From Plutella xylostella (Eukaryota; Arthropoda; Insecta; Lepidoptera; Plutellidae), in contig NC_063999.1 of assembly GCF_932276165.1 (NCBI RefSeq), positions 8,248,501 to 8,312,500 on the forward strand: DNA of 64,000 nt. The letters are read 5' to 3'. Below are positions 1 to 10,772 of the stretch, piece after piece. The notes under the pieces were generated by a model, which ran no database searches, had not been told where the DNA came from, and saw only the letters and a list, made by a program, of their open reading frames with translations. The position numbers were made by a program, and so were the translations under genes. The stretch's first letter is position 1, and the number at the start of each line of letters is the position of its first letter.

Positions 1-51
1 AGTGTCATAAAACATTAAACCTCAGCCTCATCCTCAACCATATTAGACTTA

Positions 52-199
52 CCCCCTTATTCATAAAAAACTTACTGGACGCTTTAGCTAATGAACTGTT
101 TTGTCCCTCTCTGTCAAAGAACATTTTTTTCTCTGTCAGAGAGTGACAGAACAGTTCAATAGCTAAAGCGTCCAGTAAGTTTTTTTATGAATAAGGGGG
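52..199. repeat. Foldback MITE, PIF/Harbinger-like
   Basis: The two ends are inverted copies of about 50 bp each, starting CCCCCTTATTCATAAAAAAC, around a short loop. TTA flanks both sides (49-51 and 200-202), which fits the 3-bp TWA target duplication of PIF/Harbinger elements. There is no coding capacity. It lies in the intron before the first visible exon of the upstream transporter gene. Confidence 0.75.
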
Positions 200-303
200 T
201 TAGTATTTACTGGCGTACTAAGTTTATGTCCTCAACCTCTTAATTCTTAGGTGTTATTGTATTTGTAGGTATGTGAATTTTACTATGGTGTATGTATTTC
301 TAG

Positions 304-3300
304 CACCGAAACCTCTGGAAAAACCAAGCAGACCTGGAAACCAGCTACACAGCTGACCATCCAGAACAGAAGAGTATAAAATACCAAATAGTACAAGGAC
401 TCCATAACATGAAGCAGCTGTATCGGAGACCACTATTCGGCCATCTCGTCCATATCTGCTGTATGATCTTCTTTTGCATGTCCATGTGAGTTTGTAGCAA
501 CTATACAGGGTGTTGCAAAAAGGGTATACTAAGCCGAAAGGGGGTGACTCAGCGGGTCAGTAGTCACAAGGGTTGCCTCTTCCCAGGTACGTAACCTTTT
601 GGGACAACCTGTATAACTATAATGTAAATGATTTTAGATATCCTCGAAATAGGGTCCACTTATCATAAATTTTTGAGATAAGCCAAGTTTTCTTACTTTA
701 TACTTATAAAATTTTATTCTTAATGTTGTATCGTACCTACTCTAATAATAACACTCGTAATAATAAACATAGTTGCTAAATTTGTACATACAGCAGCTTA
801 ACGATTCAAATACAACTAGTCTATTAAAACAAAAGTACTCGCAACTGTAGGTATATATTAGAGACATTACGTTGTTTAATTTACCTGTAGCTACAACGAA
901 AATGATTCCTACTAACCAAGCAATACGCTCATAGGTACAACGTCATAAGGATGTGGTTCCCGCAATTGTCTACAATCATAGAGCACTCTGAAAGGGGTTA
1001 CAACAACGTGTCTCAAGATCTGTGCGAGAGGCTAGATGCGTACACCGCGGGGCTGAGGGAGACAGCACTAAATAGCACCGATGGAGCTGTCAACACTTGC
1101 TCTGGGGTAAGTAGGATACAGAGCCTCTAGTACTTACAGAAAAAAAACTTACGAAAAAAGATTACGTTTTCTTCTGTCATTTGCATAAGTACAATTATTA
1201 AGTATATCTGTCAAAAGTTCCATGATAGTTTCCGCTAGGGGCGCCACTTATGCGAGAAAGCGTAAACATTTATTATAGATTTCAACAAACTATCAACCTG
1301 TACTAGACAAACATGCTGAAAGAATGGTTGAAGTTACCTGCATGCGGGATCCGAGTTTTTACCGGTCGAGTAGTGGCAAGTAAACGCGAATATGTATGGT
1401 GGGTCATTGCACTGCTCTGCTTCATACAAATTTTCATTGATTTTTACTGTTGGATCGGTTTAGTAAAACCGTTCTCTGTTTTTTTATGAATAACTTTTTT
1501 GGCTTCTGTATTGAAACTTTAAATTAGTTGGCCACCTACGCAGCTACGTGACCTTTAGAATGGAAACATGATTTTTTCACGAATTATCAAAACATAGCAC
1601 TTTTAAAATACTCTGTGAATATACAGTATGAGGAAAATATATTATCAATACTCGTATTAAAGTTGCGTAGGATTATTTTAACGATCTGTCATGTTTAAAT
1701 AAAAATTATTATGTTTTCCAGGACTAGTACTAATACAAAACGAGAAAAAAATAAAAATATAATACCTACTAGGTACTATTAAACCATTGAGTAAGATATA
1801 CCTATAAAACAGTATTTATTTTCGTAGCGTGTCTGTAAGTAGGTACACAAAATAAAGCTATACACTCACGAGCAATGCAATAGTTCCTCTCACAAAATGC
1901 CGACACCATATGCTCATATTATTTTTATTTAACGTAGGATAAGTTATTAATTTTTTTTATTTTTTTTTCTTATTTAATGGCCACTTGCTATCGGTCCTGA
2001 GACCATAAGCAGGTATTTTCTGTGAGCGTCACATGTCGGGTCTGTCATCCATTGATTGTTTCCCCAAAACTAGTCCCCTTTTGTCAAGATCCAGATTCAG
2101 GAGAAGTTATTAATTTGTTAAACATTCTTTCTTTCCATCAGAAAGTGAGCGGCATAGAGACGTACGTGAACGTAATCATTCTGGGGCTGGTGTGCCTCGT
2201 GCCGTACCTCGTCAGCGGCGTGCTCGTCAACAGGTGAGACGGTTGTCTAGAAGACACCGCTTTAAGAGATAAGTTAAGATTCGACCGTATAATACACTCC
2301 CGGGTAATGAAAAAGTTCCACTCACAAAATTCCGACACCAAAAGACCCCAATTTTTTCAAAGTTTCAATATAAAATTGGAACAAAATTTTATCGTTTTTA
2401 GTTGGTAATATCCTGATGCTCTGTTAAATATACTTCAATGTTGCAGAAGAAGTCATTAAGCTAGCCTTTTCCGTTTAGGAGTAAATTGGTGAATTTCTCA
2501 GTGGAACCTTTTCATTGCCCGTGAGTGTAATAAGTATTTCATTCATATCATATAGTTTTTTATTTCACCTGCGTAACAACCTCATTTTTTTTTACAACAT
2601 TTTCTTCTACAGGGTCGGCAAGAAGTGTCTTCTGTTCTGTGCTGGACTATTAACGGTGGCGGTGGTGCTAGGGCTCCGCCATGCCAACTCGAAGCCTGTC
2701 ATCGTAGCCTTATTCGCGACTTTCGCGGCGATATCCCAGCTGATGATCGGACTGCTACAAGCAACGCTTATCGAGTTGTTTCCAACAAGTGTACGGTGCG
2801 TTATTGTTTATACACTCACGAGCTATGAAAAATTTCCACCTGCTGTTATTGTCATACCATATGGCACTGGACCTTTTTCATTGCTCGTAAGTGTAGACGG
2901 AGAATAAAAGTGCAATAGGTTTGAATTGTGTGTATCCACGTATAATTCAGTTTTAGGCACGTGATAAAATTTATTATTCGGTGTTAATTTTGTATTCGGT
3001 GAATTGCCGATCTTGACCCCATCTGTATAGTAGTAAATATTAGTATTAAGTATTAGTTATTAATAGTAGTAGTATTAAAACCAGGCTTTCAGTCTTAAAT
3101 TGCGTAAAGTATTCAAATATAAACTACCCACAAAAGTTCAGAAAGCATTTCCTCTGAAAACGGCGCAAATTTAGCTACCAGAACTCAGGTGCTTTGCTAA
3201 AGTTTAGAATTAGCACATTAAAGCCAAAGTTAGAATAACATGAAGCAATAGTCAGCATAATAATACATTATATTCAGCGTCAAGTTAGAATATTGTTGGA

Positions 3301-4726
3301 AATATATTACCATAACACATGAATCAAGTTAAAGTTGAAACTTTAGACAACAGAGGTACATTGGAGACATAGAGGTATTATCCATTAACATCACCAGCAC
3401 ACATGGGAAAGTTAAGCGACTGTCTAAAGTTGTTTTTTTTTCTCAGATACTAAATTGTCAGATTCTGAGTCTAAGCCTACCTTGCCCATTGGTCGGTATT
3501 CAAAATTAAATGTCACTATTAGCCAATACCTTAATTTGACGTTTTGTTTAGTCCATTTGCAATGAACTATAGTTCCTGCAGCCGGTTTACTCTATTTAAT
3601 GGAATTACTGTGCACTCTCCAAATTCCTGAGAATTTCCCACAACATGTCGTGTCAATGTGTCAAATACACATCTGTGATTTAGAATTGCATGTGTAGGCT
3701 TACTCACTCATGTTAAAGCTAAAGTTATACTTAGTACAGAGTCCCTGTCACAAACAATTTCAACGGATCAACGTGTAGGTACGCTATAGGTGCTAGAGTA
3801 TTTTTTCATAGTACGTATTTGACATTTTGTCAGCGTTTAGTAGAGTAGCGTGATTAAAAATCTCATAGGATTGACGTTTAATGGATTCAGATCGAATCTT
3901 CCGATCTGTGTTCATGGTCGCAACACTGATAATAATATGGTGTTCAATCGTTACCACAATCAGAAAAGTGGAGCGTGGGACGCCCTCCGGTGGCTGGGCC
4001 GGCGACCTTAGACAGATGGTCGGTAGTGGATGTATGAGGATACGGTTTTGTGAAGCTCCTTAGATGAGGCCTATGTCCAGCAGTGAATGGTTACGGGTAG
4101 ATGATGATGGTGTTCATTCATTAAAAGTTATATTATTTTCACAGGACTCTAGCAATATCCATACTGATGATGGTTGGAAGAATTGGCACCTTGATAAGTA
4201 ACGTGGCATTCCCAATATTACTGGACATGGGATGCATTATACCTTTCTACTCAATGGCAGCTATTATGTGCGGTAAGTTTAATGGAAAAGATATACCTAC
4301 TTGTTATAGATAGCAGATAATAACATAGGCAAAAGAATAGTAATCTGCAATCTAACGTAAAAAATAATCTTTTGTTCTGTATATCAGAACAAACTATAAA
4401 GTCCTGACTTCAAAGAGTGCGATTTTGCTAAGACTTTTTATGATCATCAGTTATTTGCTTACTTTTACATACATTTTAAATACTTTATTTAAAATGTATT
4501 CCGTAAATCCGATTGATTATGGATTTTAACGGATTTGTCCTTTAACAAATATAACACATCTATTAAATACGACCTTAAACAATTAGCCAGGATCCACTTC
4601 CGTTTTCACGACTTTATAGTTGGACTGTACCTATGTGTTTTTTTTTTTCGTCATTAGTAACCATTGTTACTTTTATTTGCAGTGCTCACGGCATTGGCAG
4701 TGTTCCTACCAGAGAAGAAAACATAA
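304..4726 (+). CDS. SV2/SVOP-like MFS transporter, upstream paralogue (3' part)
   Basis: This is the C-terminal half of a major facilitator superfamily transporter of the synaptic-vesicle-2/SVOP-like insect group, an integral membrane protein whose substrate cannot be read from the sequence. The six visible exons are 304-485, 935-1106, 2142-2233, 2613-2795, 4145-4272 and 4683-4726 (stop TAA), 801 nt or 266 residues. All junctions are GT-AG and phases agree with the downstream paralogue, exon for exon. After the first helix of this half (MWFPQLSTI) comes a loop with two cysteines and N-x-S/T sequons, as in SV2-type proteins. The next helices carry the cytoplasmic motif VGKK. The end is LPEKKT. 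The exon that is single in the paralogue (275 nt) is split 92+183 here. The 5' exons lie left of the window. No frameshift or stop is seen, so it is probably functional. One donor (GTGCGT at 2796) is weak. Confidence 0.88.
505..615. repeat. MITE family B (GTTGCAAAAAGGGTATAC ends)
   Basis: The left end reads ACAGGGTGTTGCAAAAAGGG and continues into TATACTAAGCCGAAAG. The right end, TTTTGGGACAACCTGTATA, is a diverged inverted copy. The same ends recur near 16.7, 17.8, 43.9, 45.6, 50.8, 54.4 and 61.5-61.9 kb. This copy begins 19 bp after the splice donor of exon 304-485. Confidence 0.6.
1107..2141. other. Intron of the upstream transporter
   Basis: This intron between exons 935-1106 and 2142-2233 is AT-rich and shows no ORF of note. 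The only recognisable item is a single arm of MITE family A at about 1861-1915 (TACACTCACGAGCAATG start). Confidence 0.6.
2293..2529. repeat. MITE family A, full-length copy
   Basis: A 237-bp element begins TACACTCCCGGGTAATGAAA and ends in the inverted copy TTTTCATTGCCCGTGAGTGTA. The terminal inverted repeats are about 30 bp. ATAA flanks both sides and may be a target duplication, but other copies do not show it. The internal sequence is shared with copies at 17058, 26684 (inverted) and 30635. It lies within the intron that only the upstream paralogue has. Confidence 0.75.
2811..2895. repeat. MITE family A, short deletion copy
   Basis: Both family-A ends (TACACTCACGAGCTATG and its inverted partner TTCATTGCTCGTAAGTGTA) are present, but the interior is reduced to a few tens of bases. 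It starts 16 bp downstream of the weak splice donor at 2796. Confidence 0.65.
2896..4144. other. Intron of the upstream transporter with RTE-like LINE tail
   Basis: The intron is mostly unassigned AT-rich sequence. At about 3965-4112 it holds the 3' end of an RTE-like non-LTR retrotransposon on the plus strand: coding traces of the conserved C-terminal RW-D-L, then the lepidopteran LINE end GGCCTATGTCCAGCAGTGAA, and a tail of GATGAT units. The copy is 5' truncated and broken. Confidence 0.55.
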
Positions 4727-4853
4727 TAGTCATAATTATTTTTATGAACAATGTGGGATTTACAAAGTTTCATTGACAATATGTACAAAATGCAAAACTC
4801 ATGGTAAAACATGAATGTTTATGTTTGAGATTTTATTTTAATAAGTAATTTAA

Positions 4854-5675
4854 CCCGCGGATAGTCGCGCGTGGGTCGAAAAGACCCAGCACTCTATTTA
4901 TACCTCGATAACTTTTAAAATATTTGATATTACTAATTGGCGTGCCTAGTACCTTTAATTAAGTTACCATATAGGCTAGCCGCACTCCCCACCCCGACCA
5001 GATTGCTTGCGGCACTTGGACAGGATTGACATTCAAAGTGAGTATGGGTCTTTTCAACCCATGAGCGACGCTTTGTGTCAGTATAATTTTTTTGATATTT
5101 TTTTTATTTTATTATTTTTTCTTTTCAGAAAAGTCACGTAACCTTTTAGTCGATCTTTGTAGAGATCACACTGCATTTTTATGCATTAATTGTAATCCGA
5201 ATATGTGAAAATACCGAAGAAAATACCTAATTATATACTTAATCAATACAAGGAAGAAGTAATTTTGTATGTAAATTTATGTTAACTTTGAAAGCTGATT
5301 GTTGATTATTTTTTTATATAAAAAGTTAATTATTTTTTTGTTACTGAGAAGAATGGTTATTAGTTCAGATAAAACTAAGTTTTTTTAATTGATAAATATA
5401 AAATTAATAAAAATAAGCTGTTTAATTTGTGTTCCTATGTAGATAAATAAGAACATGAAGCATAGTACTTTTGAAACTGTCATAACATATTTTTTTATCT
5501 ATTAATTCATAAATAATTTTGATTTGAATATAGATTTATTACTAACCTTACGTTTGATGTACAATAATATCTAAATTTTCTTTTTTTTTCGAGAAAATAG
5601 ATCAATTTACTTTCGGGTCTAAAAGACCCACATGCGACTGTTTGTGTTACGAAATTTGACGCGAGCACTGGCGGG
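4854..5675. mobile_element. Non-autonomous piggyBac-like element
   Basis: TTAA stands at both borders (4850-4853 and 5676-5679) and the termini are CCCGC...GCGGG. This is the target and end structure of piggyBac elements. Subterminal inverted repeats around AGTCGC and GTGGGTC contain small palindromes (GGGTC...GACCC). The 822-bp AT-rich interior has no transposase. It sits 127 bp after the stop codon of the upstream transporter, so it may be part of its 3' UTR. Confidence 0.7.
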
Positions 5676-5873
5676 TTAATATAATTATTAAATAAATAAC
5701 GAAACTAACTGGGCTCAAGTGTGTTCTGATTTTATGCGAGTAAATGGACGCAATTCTGCCAGTTTTCTATTAAATACAGACAAAATCCCCTCGTGTAGCT
5801 CGATTCCACGCTCTAGTACTTCTGTACCGTCAATGAAAACTATATTTTTATTTTTTATAGGAAACGTTTGCAG

Positions 5874-5892
5874 ATGACAGAAGAAAACGTAA
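5874..5892 (+). pseudogene. Vestigial terminal exon of an SV2-like gene
   Basis: An acceptor-like GTTTGCAG is followed by a short ACAGAAGAAAACGTAATAG-like stretch. It closely resembles the end of the last exon in both transporter genes (AGAAGAAAACATAATAG at 4711 and GAAGAAAACGTAA at 32607). About 25 nt of the exon are missing. It could be the remnant of a further tandem copy or of a duplicated last exon. The match is short, so chance cannot be excluded. Confidence 0.35.
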
Positions 5893-6000
5893 TAGTTTAA
5901 CGGTAATTATACTATAACTATACCATATGAGTTAACTTGACTGGCGAGCAATGAAAAAGTTTCACCTTCAAAATGCCGTCAACAAATGGCTCATTTTTTA

Positions 6001-6580
6001 GGGTTCCGTAGCCAAAATGGCAAAAACGGAACCCTTATAGTTTCGTCATGTCCGTCTGTCCGTCTGTCCGTCTGTCCGTCTGTCACAGCCGATTTACTCG
6101 GAAACTATAAGTACTACAGTGATGAAATTTGATGGGAATATGTGTTGTATGAACCGCTACAAAAATATGACACTAAATAGTAAAAAAAAGAATTGGGGGT
6201 GGGGCCCCCCATACATGTAACTGAGGGATGAAATTTTTTTTTTCGATGTACATACCCGTGTGGGGTATCAATGGAAAGGTCTTTTAAAATGATATAAAGT
6301 TTTCTAAAAAACATTTTTCTTAAAGTGAACGGTTTTTGAGATATCAGCTCTCAAAGTCGTAAAAAGTATGTCCCCCCCCCTCTATTTTTATAACTACGGG
6401 GTATAAAATTCTAAAAAAAATAGAGGTGATGCATGCTAATTAACTCTTTCAACGATTTTTGGTTTGATCAAAGTATCTCTTATAGTTTTTGAGATAGGTT
6501 GATTTAACTGTAATGTTTATTATATTTGCTGCTACGGAACCCTTTGTGCGCGAGCCCGACTCGCACTTGGCCGGTTTTTA
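6001..6580. repeat. Lepidopteran interspersed repeat (GGGTTCCGTAG...TTGGCCGG)
   Basis: A 580-bp repeat starts GGGTTCCGTAGCCAAAATGG, carries a (GTCC/GTCT)n run near its left end, and ends CTCGCACTTGGCCGG. I recognise this as a widespread repeat of moth and butterfly genomes. It interrupts a family-A MITE whose left arm (GGCGAGCAATGAAAAAGTTT) lies at 5943-5998, so it is the younger insertion. Confidence 0.65.
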
Positions 6581-7696
6581 AACTTTTCCTTTAAAATTTG
6601 TGATATTTATGTTATCAGTCGGCAATAATATATTATTCTCATGCGCTATACATTTATGAGTAATTTGGTGCTATTGCCACTCTCACTGTATCTCTATAAT
6701 ACATTCCGGTAGAGATTGCTTGTTATAATCTAATCGAACAACATAAAAGTTGAAAATCCACAAATGCATTGCGACTTTACGCCGCCTTACAATGCAGCGG
6801 TGTCCCGTTTCGCTCTTACTGAGTCAGAAGCACGGTTCCACTTCCCACTAGAAGATGTACAAAGGAGTCAAATGGGCCCGAGAGTCGTGAGACCCATCGG
6901 TACCACGTAATTGGACCCTAGCTTTGCTCCTTTAGCGTGTGTCCAATTTAGACCTGATTGTATGAACGTTATTTGATTTCCAATGGCCCGGATGCTGTAC
7001 CTACGATTGGGTAAATAGATTTGGCTAACTGGATCTTTGTCGGAGTTCTTTTTGCAGGTAAATAGTTTTGTGAAGAGAGCGCCGGGTGCTTTCATTGAGG
7101 CATTTTTGGTAGCCATTGGAAATTAATATATTTCTTGCTCTGTAACTTCATCATCATCATACTGTAATATAGGTATTTATATAGATATTATTAAGTGAAT
7201 AATTTTAAACATTCACATTCAGAATTATTAAAAAAAAACACTATCGAAGCATTATGAACATTTATTGAAGATATCACAAGACCCTACTCAAAGCATACCA
7301 AAAGAGAACCGGCTCAGCTAATGCCGTCGCCCAAGAACACATTTATAAGCGTAAACAACCACAACACAATAGAAAACTTCAGCAAGACCACAATGTAGAG
7401 GAAGTACAGTTACTTCGTGTCCGACAAAGCCTCAGCAAGTTATTCTCTTAAGAGTTAAAGTAACTTAGAGCAGTGCTTTTTCAAAAGCGGGTGTTGCTAG
7501 ACGCACTTATGAGTTTTAAAGGTATAATAGTTATAACACATTTTCCAGAGCCGTTATGTGAAACATTTATGTATTTACAAATTATTCAATGAACGTTAGG
7601 GGATGTAATGCTTCATTAAAATCATATGTTATACTCACTTTCAAATAGATACCTACCTACTAATAGATACAAGTTGTCAATCCTAACTAATCCTAA
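6581..7696. other. Intergenic, nothing recognised
   Basis: AT-rich sequence without a supported gene. The minus-strand open frame of 82 codons at 6868-7116 has no recognisable domain or neighbouring exon. Confidence 0.4.
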
Positions 7697-7902
7697 TCCT
7701 AACTAATATTATAAATGCGAAAGTAACTGTGTCTGTCTGTCTGTCTGTCTGTTACTCTTTCACGCCAAAACTACTGAACCGATTTGAATGAAATTTGGTA
7801 TACATACGGTTTAGACCCTGGGAAAGAACATACGCTAATTTTTATCCCGGAATTCCCACGGGAAAACTTTTTAAGGCGAAGCGAAGCGCGCGGAAACAGC
7901 TA
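7697..7902 (+). mobile_element. Helitron-like non-autonomous element with (GTCT)n, copy 1
   Basis: It starts TCCTAACTAATATTATAAAT, contains a (CTGT)n run, and ends with a GC-rich hairpin (GGCGAAGCGAAGCGCGCGG) before CAGCTA. A 5' TC and a 3' hairpin followed by CTAR fit Helitrons. The same repeats have also been described as MITEs with hitchhiking (GTCY)n microsatellites. It is tandem with the next copy. Confidence 0.65.
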
Positions 7903-7905
7903 TAA

Positions 7906-8108
7906 TCCTAACTTATATTATAAATGCGAAAGTAACTGTGTCTGTCTGTCTGTCTGTTACTCTTTCACGCCAAAACTACTAAACGGATTTGAACGAAATT
8001 TGGTATACATATGGTCTAGATCCTGGGAAAGAACATAGGCTACTTTTTATCCCGGAATTACCACGGGAAAACTTTTTAAGGCGAAGCGAAGCGCGCGGGA
8101 ACAGCTAG
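7906..8108 (+). mobile_element. Helitron-like non-autonomous element with (GTCT)n, copy 2
   Basis: This has the same structure as the preceding copy and the canonical 3' end GCGCGCGGGAACAGCTAG. It follows copy 1 with only three bases between them, head to tail. Confidence 0.65.
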
Positions 8109-9070
8109 TTGTTTATAAATTAATAACGCAGAATGAAGGTGCTGCGCACAATCCTGCGAGGGTTATTGTAGTATCTTTAAGCTTGTTTTTTATGTATTAA
8201 TTCATACCTATAATTCAATAAATGAAAATGAATAATTATTTTTAATGCGCAGAATTTTTCGTTTACGTTTCACTTACAGTTTTGGGGAAAACAGTTAATT
8301 GGTTAATAGGTTTCATGAATCGTTTCAGGTTCTGCACACTCTGGTCATCGAAATAATAGTATAGGAAACAAAATGTATAATAAAAATTAATAATAAAATA
8401 ACTGAAATATCTTACATAAAGATATATTATAGTATAGAGTACGAGATACCATTATTACACTAGAAACAATCACAATCATACGTCATAACGTGGTCATAAC
8501 CTTAAGTGCCTACAGTCGAACTAACTAAAACAAACGTCAAAGTTTGCTATGCTGCACCGCCAGAGCCCACGTTCAGAAACCTAATATTTTGTCGGTGGCA
8601 CACTACATTTAATTCCAGTTCGTGAGTCCCACGACCATGAGGTGATGAGATTTTGAACGCAACTCTGTCGACGAGCGCAGTTTGCACACAAAATTAAATT
8701 TAGCTGTAGACCTCCCGCGTTCCAACTTAATGCTGTTACTGAACTTTAGTCTTTGTTCAGTGCATGAATATTTTACTTAGTCACTTTTATGTTGACATGG
8801 GTGTTGGGCGAGATGTGGGTGGCGTTGATGAACTGTGATTTCTTTATACTTACTTATTGTGTATGAAACAACACGAATCGTGCATTGTATTATTATTTTA
8901 TTTTAAATCTATTGGAATATGCACTCTTTTAGTATTTTCTTTCAATGCAGAGGGAATGGCCATTCTTATGTTCAGAGATGAGTAAAATATGTAGTAATTC
9001 ATTTTTGTTCATGAAAATAGGTAAATAAGTATTGATACATTAATTATTACCAATAATTGAAACCCTCGTT
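8109..9070. other. Intergenic, 3' side of the GT31 gene
   Basis: No gene is seen. A minus-strand AATAAA (as TTTATT on plus at about 8893) lies roughly 175 bp past the GT31 stop codon and could be its poly(A) signal. Confidence 0.4.
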
Positions 9071-9946
9071 CTACGTGAACAGTTTGTTCCACCAGTAGAA
9101 CTGCTTCAAATAACTAACGCCATGAATAGAAATATGTCTAAACACATCAGGCTCCTGGAGTCTGGAATACGCAAACTCTGGCGCATGCTGCCTACGGATG
9201 AGCAGTTTTTGAGCGAGCAGACCCGTGAAGAACACGTCTTCAAGAGGAAAGTACCGCTCAAAGTATGCAGCCGTGCGCAGCGCCTGTGCCACGTCACTAG
9301 TCATCAGGTAGGCAGGGCCACTTGCAAACGGAGGATACTCATTTGAGGGGTAAATAACCTTTGACACATAATACTTCGAACCACGCCCACGATTAGGACT
9401 GTAGGTCGAACGGACATTCCCCCAAATCGTCCAAACCGAATCGGCCTGAGCTGTAATAAAATCCAGCAATTTTGGCACGTTGATAAACACATCGTCATCT
9501 ACCTTCAGGATTCGAGGCACCAGCTGACAGTAAGCGCTGACCCAGTCCAGCAGCGATAGCGTCTTCAGCGTCATGTTACTGTAAGTATCTATGAACTGTC
9601 CGCGGATGACGTCACCCCATAGCTTGTCTTCTTGGTCGATTAGTTGGTTGATTCTGTAAGATTCCGTTTGTCCAAGAAGGAAGGCTACAGCTAAGTCGCG
9701 TCGGTTGGCTTTGTAGCCCCAGGTGAGGCGGATGGCGAGACGACGGTGGAAGTGGGAGGGGGCAGAACAGATGAGCATCATAAGCCGCATGGAGCGCCCT
9801 CTTTCGGGGCACAACTGAGCGTGGGCCACAGAATATCCTGGATGATAAAGTTCACGCAATAGCTGCGACCCCTCACACATGTAGGTACAATAAGCTATCA
9901 TCACACAAGCATAGTACACGAAAAGGTTTGTTGTTGGACGTAACAT
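9071..9946 (-). CDS. Beta-1,3-galactosyltransferase-like (GT31), single exon
   Basis: This is a 291-residue type II Golgi glycosyltransferase of family GT31, expected to move galactose or N-acetylhexosamine from a UDP-sugar to a glycan in beta-1,3 linkage. The acceptor is unknown. A short cytosolic N-terminus is followed by a signal-anchor helix (about 8-24), then the lumenal domain. Family motifs are in order: RRLAIRLTWG (68-77), FLLG (89-92), KVDDDVF with the metal-binding DDD at 150-152, FASGPAYLM (207-215) and EDVFFTG (236-242). One sequon (NMT, 124) is present. The ATG at 9946 is chosen because the longer frame begins with GTG and has no upstream ATG before a stop. An upstream non-coding or coding exon cannot be ruled out. 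The frame is intact and intronless. The gene is divergently placed between the two transporter paralogues. Confidence 0.85.
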   Translation of the reverse strand: MLRPTTNLFVYYACVMIAYCTYMCEGSQLLRELYHPGYSVAHAQLCPERGRSMRLMMLICSAPSHFHRRLAIRLTWGYKANRRDLAVAFLLGQTESYRINQLIDQEDKLWGDVIRGQFIDTYSNMTLKTLSLLDWVSAYCQLVPRILKVDDDVFINVPKLLDFITAQADSVWTIWGNVRSTYSPNRGRGSKYYVSKVIYPSNEYPPFASGPAYLMTSDVAQALRTAAYFERYFPLEDVFFTGLLAQKLLIRRQHAPEFAYSRLQEPDVFRHISIHGVSYLKQFYWWNKLFT

Positions 9947-10430
9947 GACTAGGATGTCTCCAACCAGTCTGGAACGCACTTTATCATCTTCTTCTATTTA
10001 TTGTGATGAAGATCCAATCAATTCCAATCTCGGGTTTTTTTGTAAGTCTTGATGTTGTTTAGCCAGCATTGACCGGAAATATGAAATCTTAATTAATTAA
10101 ACACGATTTTCTAGCTTCCAAATGAACGAAAAGATAACTACATACTGGTAGTGTCAAAGAAACCAACTTGCCGTCATTAACGGTTTGTTTATAAGATTGC
10201 CCATTGTGCTCATTGTTAACGTTAATACTAAACATAACATAATAGATAAATAAAATTATTATATTATTCATCATGCCATGCCAATGTAACGGCTAATGTT
10301 AGATGTGAAGGTAATCATAACATAAATCGAGAGGAGCGGTTCATATTATGTGTTCGATAGGAACCCATCAATTGTTTAGTTTTATGAAGATTGCAACAAT
10401 AACTTCATAAAAAACTTAAACATTATTCCT
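9947..10430. other. Upstream region of the GT31 gene
   Basis: This is the probable promoter and 5' UTR of the minus-strand GT31 gene. I see no convincing TATA-Inr pair and no other gene. Confidence 0.35.
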
Positions 10431-10562
10431 GGCCCTGTAGCACGGCGCGCTATTAAGACGTGACAAAAGTTCGCCAACGCGCTCGCACTTGTGGCTACGC
10501 GATGTGAGTGAATGCGATGCAAAACTTTTGTCACGTCTTAAATGCGCCCTGTGCTAGCCCTT
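10431..10562. repeat. Foldback MITE (TTAAGACGTGACAAAAGTT), copy 1
   Basis: Inverted arms contain TTAAGACGTGACAAAAGTT on each side, with outer ends near GGGCTAGCACRGGGCGC. The loop is about 40 bp and GC-rich. A second copy lies at 20295-20421. Confidence 0.7.
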
Positions 10563-10772
10563 CTGAGAACACATTTTATCACAGACTAGGTACATTTTAT
10601 CCCACGGGACGGGAACCCTTTTAAAGGCGATGCGAAGCTCGCTCTGTTAAAGGCTAATTACTCATAAGTTTCATGTAAGGTTCCCGGTAGAGGCAATTCA
10701 TTGTGTTGTATGTTACCTTAATTATGTAAACTCACACTCGCCACACTGAACCTTTCACAGAAATTATAGGTA

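Noticed and set aside
6868..7116. Minus-strand frame of 82 codons
   Set aside because: No recognisable motif, start context or adjoining exon. It could be a repeat remnant but cannot be supported as a gene.
9122..9812. Additional frames on both strands across the GT31 gene
   Set aside because: They are shadows of the GT31 coding sequence with no family similarity.
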